Assembly: GCA_032158125.1 (NCBI GenBank)
Contig: JASKOT010000001.1
Location: forward strand, 372,001-436,000
Reading direction: 5' to 3'
Source of the DNA: Papiliotrema nemorosa
Lineage: Eukaryota; Basidiomycota; Tremellomycetes; Tremellales; Rhynchogastremaceae
Length of the DNA stretch: 64,000 nt
This document shows positions 11,296 through 21,800 of this stretch, piece by piece (position 1 is the stretch's first letter; the number at the start of each line of letters is the position of its first letter). Position numbers and translations under genes: made by a program. Below the pieces are notes generated by a model. The model did not search any database. It was not told where the DNA came from and saw nothing but the letters and a program-made list of their open reading frames with translations.

Positions 11296-14094
11296 CTACT
11301 GGTTGAACAAATGGGGACCACTGGGTCCCGTCATCTCCCTCTTCTGTCCATCCTCCCCGTAAGAGAGGGCTTTCTGCCTCAGATCGGGCAAATCTTCCTT
11401 ATCCCCATCCGAGCCGTATTTCTCGACAAACTCAATCTGAGCATGGATCCCAAGTGGTTCCGAAAGAGTCATGCCCTCCCTCAAGAACATCCCGGAATAT
11501 TTCCAGCGCAAAAACTGATTTTCAACGGCATCGAGGTATCGTTGCAAACCCAGGACTTACGCAGTAGAACTCTTCGTCCAGGGCTTTGAGCTTGCTACAT
11601 AATCAGCTAGCTCAGATCAGTCACGCACCTTATATCTTCCGAGAGGCAGACGAAAAGAGTGGAAACTCCAATCTCCTGAGGTTGTCAGCTACCATGCGCT
11701 GATGCAAGGTCATAGTGGGCTTACGAGGGCAGAAGTGGTGACGAGACCGATGACCAATCCAAGTACGAAAGCATAGTATATCGCCATCCTGAACTTCAGT
11801 GGCAGACGACTCATGAAGTGTGGGATGACTGACCAATCGTACCACTTTTGAAAAGTCATCTCACCTGTCAGTGCTATTCATCAGTGGTTGGATACCTTGT
11901 GATGACTGACAGGCCATATAGATCCAAGTGACGAAGGCGCTCAACATGGCAGTGGCGAGACAAGCCATGAAGAGCGCGGTAGAAGTGATATCGTCGTTGA
12001 TTACCACGGAAATACCTTCATGAATTCAGTTCAACATCTTTGGGCTTCGTCACGATCGAGCTGGACGTACCGCAATTACGGGTGAATTGGTGCAAAATTG
12101 ACATGTAGGCTTCTTTACTCTGCCCAGACTTGCGCTTTGGTCTCCTCATGACGAATTCGATACAGTGACATCCTGCTTCCCACTGTGGTATGAGCCGTAT
12201 ATATATCGCGATTCACGGCGATTCTTACGTATGTCTCCTCGTAGGGATCGATCACTAGCTCCGAGGTATTGTTGCGTATTTCACGCTTGCCAATGGCTGC
12301 AGTTTTCAGCCTCGCTCAATTAGATATCCTGGCTCACTCACCGACAAAGATGCTGAATATTCGTCAGAAGACTGCAAGAGGAGTACAGTATACAAGGTGT
12401 TTTGAGCACTTACTAGGCATCTGCAGAGCGTCAGCTGATTCAATCAAGAGCTAAAAGGGTAGCTCACATTTGTTAAAGGTCTGCAACAGGGCGTCAATCA
12501 TCGCGATAATCGGACGCAACTGCCAAGCATCAGATTGGATCCAGCCACGAGTGCACACCAACTGACAATGATGGCAAGGATCTGGATGAGTATACCGACG
12601 AATCCTTCCGCTACACAGGTTCAGCGCCCATACTCCATTGCAGATCCAGGTAAAAACGCTCACCTTGTGTTCTGGCAAAGACCCCAAATAAGCCATTCAA
12701 AAGATGTACCTATCGGATCAGTACCCTACCTCCGCCAACTGACGCCTTGTGCAGCTCACGAAGCCGACAAATAGGGTACCAAAGGCCACGGTGCCTTTCG
12801 AGTGCTTGATGGCGCTTCCCAGGGCCTGGAAGGCGCCTCGTTCACCGCTCTTCCCTTCGAAATAGTAGGCTAAGTTGATTAATTTTGAACCACAGGGATC
12901 AGGGGCTTACTGCTGAAAGGGCCACCTGCCAGTCCCATCAGGACCAGATTCCCGATCCACTATCATGTCAGTACAATCAGAGGAGGTCCATCTGGTCTCA
13001 ACTCACGGCACTGAGCCACATGTGTGCGCCGAGCAGAAACAAACAGCCAGCGATTGTAATAAACCACGAACAAGGCGGAAACTTCTGCGTAGAGCATCCT
13101 GAAGACTGTCAGAGGCACGATATAATCCAGCTCTTGCTCACCTTCATGTTCCGGTTGGAAAGTGAGGAAGCACCCGACCATCGCGAAAGTGTTCAGGCAT
13201 GCTAGTATAAACTGCAATATCAAGCCTGTTGCGTGAGCTGCAGAAACAATCCCCCGGAGCGGAGTATGACTGACCAACAAATGTCAGAGTATAAACGTTG
13301 CAAGACTTTGCGGCGATCCGACCGGTATTCTCCAATAGATACTTGCCAAGTTTGATTCGTCCATAGAGGAGATAGATGAACAATCCGACGAGTGGGATGA
13401 AACCTCCCCAGACTGCGGCTATAAAGTACGCTGCTAATTAGAAACTCCTGGGATGGATACCCCTGTACCCACCCTTCTTCCAGACGGCGACTAATCATGA
13501 GTCGAGTTTTTGCGTGCCCAGAAGATCCCAGACTCACCTGCTGTTCCTGTTGCTAGGTAAAGGAGGAGCAGCGCCGGACCTAGCCAGACGTATATTCCCG
13601 CCATCCACCTCATGGTCTGGGCGTTAAGCATTACCACCGGTTCAACTGCCACTTACAGCTAGGAGGATAATATTAAAGGCTAACGCGGAGCCTGTTGCGA
13701 TAAAGTAGATACCTCTTGCCTCACTGCAGGTCAGGCTCGAAGTCTGAGATCGATATACTCCTCGGTACACGCACGTCGTCAGAGGTGGCATGCTGTAGCT
13801 CCCTCCCTTGATATCGTACGTCTTGCCATCTACCAGCGTCGTCTGTCTACGGTTCACTTGACCATCATCGTTGAAGTCAGTCACCTTTTCCCACCCAGTG
13901 ATCATCATGAACACGCTGTACACTGCAAATAGGACATAGAGCGATTGAACCACGATAAAGGTGATGAGGGCAATCCGATTCCATCTTAGACCTCTGCGCT
14001 TGCGCTGTTGAGCCTCCGGAGTGAGTTCGTTGGTGCCCGCCACGTACTTCTCGATCTGCTGAAGGGCGCCCAGAGAATTGTTACCTAGTCTCAT
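11296..14094 (-). CDS. PNS1: Choline-transporter-like membrane protein (CTL/SLC44, PNS1)
   Basis: Multi-pass membrane protein of the CTL/PNS1 family, probably plasma membrane; the fungal substrate is unsettled. Twenty-one exons on the complement: 13657-14094, 13538-13616, 13473-13490, 13275-13430, 13142-13225, 13007-13098, 12911-12959, 12760-12869, 12664-12709, 12567-12610, 12468-12519, 12414-12420, 12342-12352, 12229-12296, 12071-12182, 11911-12015, 11834-11864, 11725-11788, 11629-11675, 11561-11594, 11296-11514; 621 aa. Family marks are GSAIKHSKGTVAFGTL, the FNKYAYIFVAI signature and ISTLFVCLSED-like TSALEIGVSTLFVCLSED. The FNKYAYIFVAI signature is split over four exons, two of them 7 and 11 nt long. 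Introns are 34-61 nt. The start at 14094 is the first ATG of the first long exon; an additional upstream exon cannot be excluded. Confidence 0.88.
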
Positions 14095-14663
14095 ATCGCT
14101 CGCCAGGTGTATCCTCGATCAGCTTGAGGAGAAGAGGCCTATTTTACCATACGGACCATCTCCCGCGCAATTATCCTTGACACACCGCGAAGTTGGTGTA
14201 CGTAGTGCGATCCTTTGGGCATGAACTCCTCGCTGAGGGAGAGTCAAAGGGTGACCACCAATTAGCCTCCTAGCGGTTTCGAAGGGGGCCGAAACATTTT
14301 GCTCCTTTGGTGCATCGTTGTCTGGACAGTAAGTAACTGATCAGCCAGGGCAAGTCACTGTGTAGCGTGAGAGGAATGTATCTCGTCACAAGTATAGAAC
14401 ACCATCCAGAAAGCGGAATCGTAAGATTCATGGTGTCAAAGGAAGACAAGAGACTCGTGAGGAAACCTGGATGGAAAGCTGTGGATCACCGAACTGTATA
14501 CCCAATCCTCCTCTTGACCCTCTGCTCTCGTCGAGAATCCCTGTGGCTGACGTTACGGTGTCATCGTGATTATAGTCGTGTCTGATGCAGTCTCCTTCCT
14601 TCACTGCTAAAACAGTGCAATCGCCTGTTGGCCCGCCGATGCAATTTGACAGCGCCATGGCGA
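14095..14663. other. Intergenic region between PNS1 5' end and G-alpha 3' end
   Basis: Both genes are on the minus strand, so this holds the PNS1 promoter and the G-alpha 3' UTR. Short open frames (for example 14428-14667 minus) are unconvincing. No repeat seen. Confidence 0.5.
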
Positions 14664-16074
14664 TCACAGTATCGCCATATCAGCCAACATGGCTCGGACA
14701 ATCGTATCTTGACAGGCAGCCATAACCTGGAATGAGCAGGCTTCAGGAGCGCCGCAAAAGAGGACTTACGACCCGAACATTCTCCTTGTCCACGGCCGTC
14801 GTGATATGAGTGTATATCTCCTTGTTGGGCGTTCGTGCGAGACTCTTGAACCGGGTCTTGAAGTACTCCACACAATCGTTGAAAGAACCCGGCTTTCCTG
14901 GGAAGTCGGGGAAGTTTGCCTTGACTTGTTGATTCGGATCTCGGATCTTGACCATACAAACATCGGCCTTGTTAAGGAAGAGCAGGAAACTGGTTTTCAC
15001 GAACCCTAATTGGTCAGCCGGGTATGTCAGGGCGAATGCATCACTCACACTGCGAATTGACGATACTTTCCCAGAGGATAAGCGATTCCATCATACCGTT
15101 CGATGCTGCCATCAGTGAGCAGTACGAACGCAGATGGAGTAAACTCACAGGTATCTTCAATGATACCGGCATTGTAATCTGACAAGGCCACTACGAAAAT
15201 GATACTAGTCACGCCCTCAAAACAACTCGTCCACTTGCGTCGTTCGGATCTACAGTCAGTGGGCAGTTCTGGATGTGCAGTACCTGGACCGACCTTTGAC
15301 CACCTACATCCATGACTCGATAATCTACCCCGGCGCCTTTGTCCGTGAATCGCGTCTCGCTGATACCGGTCGTTTTGGCTCGCACTCGTAGGATATCGTC
15401 ATCATTCGGCTTGTAATCGGGGTCAAACAAGGATTCAAGCTTTCCTTCCGCGTAGAAGCTAGAATCTCAGCTCAATGTCATGAGACCGCAAGAGAGCAAA
15501 CTCACTATGGCAGGTTCTCCTGAAGGGCAAACTCGTGTTGTCGAGCATAGACTGACTGGACCTGAGGATCATTCCAAAGACCACGCAGAGCTTCGAGGTA
15601 TTTCGTCGGGAACACTTCTCCAGTGTTGATGGCAGGTTCAGAATCGACCATAGCAACAAATCGTCTGTTCTCGGGGGAAATGGCAACGGAAAGTTCATCC
15701 ATCGTGTCAATGATCGATCGCATCCCGCCAACAATGTTGGTGAAGACGATCTGTCTGTAATCTTCAATCTCGTCGGCCGTGAAGGGCTGTTGGTGTATGT
15801 ATCGCATCTATACATCAGCATAGGCAAGGTCCATGATTCGATGGTCCGTGCCACGGTGGGCCTCGATGATCTGCGAATGATGGGTGTTCAGATAACCAAT
15901 CGCACTCACTTGCTTCAATACTGTGGACTTTCCGCTGGCACCTGCACCTAGCAACAAGAGCTTGATCTCCTTCGATAGTCTTCTCTCGTCCTCCTTCAGG
16001 GCCTTGTCGATCTCTCGACTTCGAGCATCAGCAGCGGGATCACCGCTCGCTGGTGAAGACATGCAACCGCCCAT
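14664..16074 (-). CDS. Heterotrimeric G protein alpha subunit (divergent)
   Basis: GTP-binding signal transducer coupled to receptors at the plasma membrane. Complement of 15911-16074 plus base 15910 (exon 15910-16074), 15506-15807, 15294-15458, 15149-15249, 15049-15105, 14770-15005 and 14664-14726; 362 aa. MGGCMSS at the start is a myristoylation plus palmitoylation motif. P-loop GAGASGKST (residues 43-51), switch I region [12 protein letters not shown], switch II DVGGQRSERRKW, base-recognition FLNKADV and [11 protein letters not shown] follow in the expected order and spacing, and the C-terminus is [14 protein letters not shown]. Compared with the near-invariant GAGESGKS, NKKD and TCAT motifs, three changes are visible. 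No cysteine stands at position -4, so no pertussis-toxin site. It is one of several fungal Gpa paralogues; I do not assign which. Confidence 0.92.
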
Positions 16075-17285
16075 GGTGTAGATGTGAAAGTATCAAGAAG
16101 AGTTGAGTTTAGGCAAATGGGAATGGACGTCAGCCGGAGTAGCGAAACTCAAGGCGAGGAACAAGAAGGCGAAGGTGATGCGGCGTGTGCAAGTCACGCC
16201 GGGCTAAGGCCCTTTTGTACGCTCCGGCCTGATGGCGACTGCAGATCTGTATCGTTTCAGTGAATAGCTGATGGGTCCGACGGGAAGAACACTCACAAGG
16301 GAGAGGTGAGGGAGGGTTGCAGAGTTGTTGTCGTTGTCGGTTGTGTAGTTGCGTTGTGGGAAATGATGCGATCAAATCAGGCGGAAAGAGCGTGGAAAGA
16401 GAGGGAAGCTTGGCGACGGTATCACCAGACTGATGGGAATGATCAGGGGAATGATGATGGGTATGGCAAGAGGACTATGATATGCGAACAAGAGTTGACG
16501 AGGGAAGGAGTAGAATGCAAAGTGATGAAATTTCTTTCTCTCGTGTGTGGGAAGATTGTTGGAACGGGGCCAAGTGACAAGGTGTAGCGAGGGCACACAG
16601 TCGCTATGACCGGCGATGAGGGCGTTCCCAATGATGATTCGTCTCGAAGTAGAGCTAAACGTGGTCGAGACCCTACGTCTACCGCGTTGACAGCTGCGTC
16701 GCCTAATGCAGCCCCGCAGAGTGTCAGGATAATCGATCGGGTTGGAGGGTCGAAGAGGGATCCGTTTGAGGTTGATGATCGTTTTGAAGAGTTTGACGTC
16801 TGAGGAAAAGGGAGCGTCCTTTGAACACTCGGTCACCGTTTCGGAACTCAAATGAAAGGGGATGAAGGGTAGGGATCCAAATTATCGACTGTCGCAGATC
16901 ACGTCGTCGGTCCTATCGCTATGGTGTCAAAGGAGTGACTAGGTATGCCCTCCCAGTGTATATGAGCGGGAAGAGATGCGAGCGATGGGCAGTGTGGATT
17001 TGATGGCATTGCGAGGACGTCAATTGTGGTCGAGAGTCTTATTGTTCTCTGACTGATCACTTTTACCCTACAAGGCAACTCACCGCTTCAAGATATGCAT
17101 GCATGTCCGAAGCTCACAACTACATTGCGATAGATTGATACATGACTGAGATACTATACGACAACGATACCAATAAGTAGATACTCTCATATATGATCCT
17201 AAGATGTACAACGAGAAGGTATGTTTCAGAAAATCAACAACAATAACCGACTTGGACTCTTCTCTTCTGCCTGATACCGAAAGGG
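16075..17285. promoter_or_regulatory. Promoter and 5' leader of the G-alpha gene
   Basis: Upstream region of G-alpha and 3' flank of the tail-anchored protein gene, both minus strand. Open frames such as 16372-16851 minus have no family features. Low-complexity GGGAAAG/GATGGG-rich runs occur around 16380-16560. No RNA gene recognised. Confidence 0.5.
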
Positions 17286-19141
17286 TCACCTTACCCTTGC
17301 CCAATACTCCCAGCCCCAACCCACCAGCACGACCGCGGCAGCAGCGACAATCCCCCACTTCCAGCGTTTGGTCGTGATCCAGATACTGCGAGCAGTATCG
17401 CCCAGTCCTGTCGACGAGATCTTGGGCGAGGAATTGGGCGAGCCTTTCGGAAACAAAGAAGAACCACATTTCTCCTTCTCGGGCCGCTTGGGCCGTTCTG
17501 CGCGACGATTGCTATATCTCCTTCTGGCTGTGCGCTCCTTCTCTGTTGCAATTCTCCTCGATCCGTCTGCTTCCCATTGCTTGCCTCCTGAGGCGCGAGC
17601 CACCGTAGGCATCGGATGCCTTGCCTCGTACGATGAGACAGAGGGTGATGTACTGGTGAAGGATGAATGTAGCGGGGTAGGTGAGTCTGCCGCACCGCGC
17701 CAAGCAAAGAAATGCTCGACCGAGGCGTCGATGACAGTAGAGGGTGACGCGATAGCTCGCAGGAGGAGATCAAGTGAGGGCGATGGTGGCGCAGAGGGGG
17801 TAAATTGGGAAAAGTACGATGCGGCTGAGTTATCCAAAGGCATGGGAGTCTCGTCTGTCATCCTAGGAGGCGACGGTGTTGGTGCTCGACTCTCATCGGG
17901 TGTCTTGGCAGCGTCCGGCTTGAGGGTGAGAACCGACACATCAGTCTCGAATGTGGTCACAACGGGTGCAATTTCCGCCAATGAGGTCAACGCCCCTTGA
18001 TCTGCAATCAGCATACCTCCTCCAAGTGCATAACCTTGCGCACCTTGATCCAGGATCGCGACGAGGTGAATCCAATCATTCTTGGTGGAGTGCTCCCGAG
18101 CAAGTTTCTTCATCTGATCTTGCTTTCCGTGCGGCAGAGCGGGATTGAGAAGCTCATCCAGACCGGCATACCCGTCGTTCACTCTCCGCTGCACCTAGAC
18201 CGTCAATGTGGGATCAGGAGACGCAGAAGACGCACCAGCTCCAGGCTGTTTGACGTGACAAGGGTCACTAAAAGATCCTCTTCGCGCGTCACTCCGATCA
18301 AGCCTTTCCCAACGTCCACCAGACCCAGCCCATCTTCCGCCTCCAATGATCCTATCAGTTCCTGTATCGAGGCTGCAGTGCCTACAACGCCAATCTTGAT
18401 CCCATCCACTTCTCCTTGGAATTTAGGCAGCGACATATGTAGACTCGAACTGGGCAGATTCATCGTCGGCAAGACCAGGTCGTCACCGCCTGCATTTCCG
18501 ATGCCGAGGCCGACTGGATGGCCATAAGCTATTCCGCTTACGGGTGAACTTGCTCGGCTGATTGAGGAGAGACTGGCGATGCACGAAAATGCGATAGAGG
18601 CAGGAGAGCTTGGCACTGAGGGTCCTTCTGTGTGAGGCGAAGAGGGGAGAGTCGGGACACTGGACAATCGAGCGAGAGATAAGCGTCGTTCAAGCTCGAT
18701 CTTATCATCATTTCGGGTTTCCTCGTCCGGGAATGCATCGCGAGGATGGAGTGTATCATCGGGACTTGGCGGGAGCGAGCTAGTGGTGCTATGATCGACC
18801 AGATCTGCTGGTGTGTCAGGGTACAGGGAAGATACAGGCGAGGCAGGAGTCTCGGGGAGATGCGAGTAATCCGCCATTGGTGTCGTTTCGGCTCTCAAAG
18901 TGGGCTCTCTATGCGACGTCGCGTGCTCCTCCCACTCTTCCTCGTTTCGCCGTATGCTGACACTCTCTGAAAGAGTTGTCGAGTTGGTAGAGTGTGGTGA
19001 CGCGTCGCTGTTGTCCTCGCTACAGACCGAGCTCTCGAGGCTTCTTACGCCATAACAGCTGTCACTCCCCGGCGGCGGTGACGATGCTTCCTGTCGGGTG
19101 CGTGAGGTATATGACCGACGAGTGGGTAGTGTAGAGAACAT
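17286..19141 (-). CDS. Uncharacterised Ser/Pro-rich tail-anchored protein
   Basis: I do not recognise this family. Complement of 18236-19141 and 17286-18194, one 41-nt intron (GTGCGT donor, TGACGG branch region), 604 aa. The first 200 residues are Ser/Thr/Pro-rich and acidic, probably disordered. A more ordered core follows, with VDGIKIGVVGTAASIQELIG, GLVDVGKGLIGVTREEDLL and, after the intron, NDWIHLVAILDQGAQGYALG. The last 25 residues are one hydrophobic segment (WGIVAAAAVVLVGWGWEYWA) followed by RVR, directly after a basic stretch, which is the layout of a C-terminal tail anchor. This suggests a cytosolic protein held on the ER, mitochondrial or peroxisomal surface. Location and role are inference only. 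The opposite-strand frame 17368-18000 is a shadow. Confidence 0.8.
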
Positions 19142-20097
19142 TGCGCATCAAAAGCTGATACAACAAGAGCAAGGGTGGTTTGGATACACAAAGGGATGAG
19201 CGGTCAACAAGCGCTCTGATACCTATGGGGGATGGGACTCGTGATGGGCGGCGACCTACCTGCCGAGTGGAGGGTGAGGTTAGTCGCCACCCGGCATATC
19301 GCCATGGTGGAGGTATAGTCTCAAGCGGACACTACCGCCGAGGCTCATGCTGGACCTGTGCATGATATAACCACCAGAGAGGAGGTCAAGAGCTCTGTGA
19401 TCATGGATCACCCACATCCATGGTGTACACCAAGTAAGGTCAACTTATAATGAAGGCCACTTATCCTACCGGGTCTCGAGGTGTATCCGAGACTATGCGG
19501 GGATGTCCGTCGAGGATTCCAGCGAGCAGGGGTTTGATGACGTAATACCTCGCTGGTAGGAAAAGTTCTAGGCCGCGATGGCTGGGGCTTGGCCTACATG
19601 AAGGTTATCACTCCACCTTTTGAGCGATGATTCTCACAGCATAAGGGTGAAGCAGACGCAGGCAGTCATGTAGATGAATCCCTGTATGGTTGACTTTGCA
19701 ATCGTCTCTCAACAACAGCTTGACGTTTCATCTCATCCCCCTTAGGGTAACGGTGCCTTTTCTAGAGCCCGAACATACACGATTCAGAGGCCAAAGGACT
19801 TGTGATCAGCGTCATTTTGAGCGAGTGTAGCAAGTGTTCTACCCCCTACCCCTGTCAGTGCGTGTGTGGATCGCTGGCGATCGACAACTATATATCATCA
19901 GGTCTCCACAACGACACAGACGTAAAACACGTCGATCGGTACCTCCTTGGACGACCCCGCTCCTGAAGCGCTCCTCGCTTCCGCTTGGCATATCTCGGCG
20001 CAGCAAAAAGCATTTCACAACAACCAACTTTGCAACGCAACATCGTTGTCCCCCATACCCTCGTCAACTATCTTGACAAGGATCACCTGCAAGCAAG
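19142..20097. promoter_or_regulatory. Divergent promoter region (tail-anchored protein / glycosidase)
   Basis: Divergent 5' region. A TATATATC run near 19889 is about 200 bases before the glycosidase start and could be a TATA element. Otherwise no repeats or coding signal. Confidence 0.45.
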
Positions 20098-21553
20098 ATG
20101 CTATTCTCTCCGCTGGTTGCGCTTCTGGCGCTCGGATCATTCTCAGCGGTCCAAGCAATCCACCTTTCTTCTGATCGATACGACAAAGTCGTCGATGTAA
20201 TGCACAATATCGCTCGGTACTCCTGGGAGAACGGGACGAAAGCTCAAGCAATCCTCGAATCCGAGTATCCCTCTCTGTCCGTCTTTTCGCCCACAGCGCC
20301 TTTACCACTCCCTGCCTCTTTGCCAAGCGGCGATATCTCGCAGATTATCGATATCGCACAGACCACGTTGAACAATAGACCTCAGTGGAATGTCTCGGCT
20401 CATGGTGGAAGGACATTGTTGGAAGATGGAGCGGCAGCGGACCCGGCGAGTTTGGGTGTCGCAGTGCTTTTGGCGAATGCTAGTACAGGAAATGCTACGG
20501 TCAATGGGTTGGCATACGGTCTTGCGGCACAGCAAGAGCTGAACTATCTATTGTACGATGTTCCAAGGGTGAGTAGCATACATTCGTCCATACGTGCACA
20601 ACTCATGAATAGACATCCACCGGGGCCATTAGCCATCGAGCGGATCAAGCACAATGTTGGGCTGATTTTATCTATATGGTGGGGCGACGCGTCTCTACGT
20701 GGATTCTACTGACGTCCAGGTCCCTCCCTTCTTGGCATACTACGGCGCTCTGACCAACAATCAATCTCTGCTGGAGGAAGCACACCGTCAATGTTCGCTA
20801 TACCGAGACATCTTACGAACGGACAATGGACTTTGGGCGCATATATTGCTTGGGAATGGGACTCATGACCCGGGACTATGGGCTACAGGAAACGCATGGG
20901 CAGCCGCAGGGATGTTGAGGGTTTTGGCCACGATGCAATGGAGCTCTTTCGCTGGGCAGTTGATCAGTCAGATCAACGATCTTCGATCCTGGACAACCGA
21001 GATTCTCGCTGCTACACAGAGCTATGTGGTGAGTCTGATCATGAACATCGGTATCCCGCAGAAGGGTGGCTGAGACACAGTCGTCAAGTCACATGCTGCA
21101 CAATTACCTTGACGACACGTCCACCTTTGAAGAATCGTCCGCAACGGCACTGATGGCCGCGGCAGCTTTGTAAGCGGCACACACCACAATCTCTGTGATT
21201 CTTCACTGACTCGTAGCCGACTTTCCACCTTGAATCAGACCAACGACTATGTCAACTACGGTGTCAACCTTTTATCCGCCGTATCGGCCAAAGTCAACTC
21301 GACAGGCTATGTCACCCAAGTGGTCAACCCATACGACTTCTCTCAACAAGGTCCAGAATCGGCAGAAGCGCAATCTTTTGTCGTCATGGCTTATGCGGCG
21401 TACAACGAGTGGGACAAGAAGGGTCGACCGGGATCAAACGCCACGGGAAGCGATGATCCACTGGGTCCAGACAGTGGTGCGCTCAGGAGTGTCTCTTTGT
21501 CTTCTGCGCTAAGCGTGGTGGTGATCGGACTTCTGGGTTGGGCCATCGTATAA
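20098..21553 (+). CDS. Secreted, probably GPI-anchored six-hairpin glycosidase (GH105/YteR-like)
   Basis: Extracellular carbohydrate-active protein. Exons 20098-20568, 20613-20678, 20720-21028, 21081-21169 and 21217-21553 give 423 aa. A signal peptide (LVALLALGSFSAVQA) leads the protein. Alpha6/alpha6 motifs seen are AISHRADQAQCWADFIYMV, PPFLAYYGALTNN, TDNGLWAHI and DPGLWATGNAWAAAGMLRVL, which are typical of fungal GH105-type unsaturated glycuronyl hydrolase-like proteins. The C-terminus is a Ser/Gly/Asn-rich linker ending in a hydrophobic tail (SALSVVVIGLLGWAIV) with nothing after it, as in GPI signals. Several N-glycosylation sequons occur. Substrate is not deducible. Exon 2 is fixed by the AISHRADQ motif, which is in a different frame from the open read-through. 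Convergent with the next gene. Confidence 0.85.
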
Positions 21554-21800
21554 CGATGGACATGGCTGTAAGTATATAACGAGTAATCTTGAGTCGATGA
21601 TCGCGCATCTTACATATCCCTAGATAGATCTCTTCCTCTCCACGAAGATATAGATGCATGATGCGTGAATATATGTATATAGATATACCTTGAGTAGACT
21701 GTACCGGCAGTCGAATACCAAGCGACATAGGCGGACGTCAAAGGCGTGCTCCTTGGAGCGGTTTCGTGTATATTCGTAAAAAGCACCCCACCAACTCGTC

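Noticed and set aside
16372..16851. 159-aa minus-strand frame upstream of G-alpha
   Set aside because: Low-complexity leader-like sequence with no family features; cannot be spliced in frame to the myristoylated start.
17368..18000. 210-aa plus-strand frame
   Set aside because: Antisense to the second exon of the tail-anchored protein, which has a coherent two-exon model.
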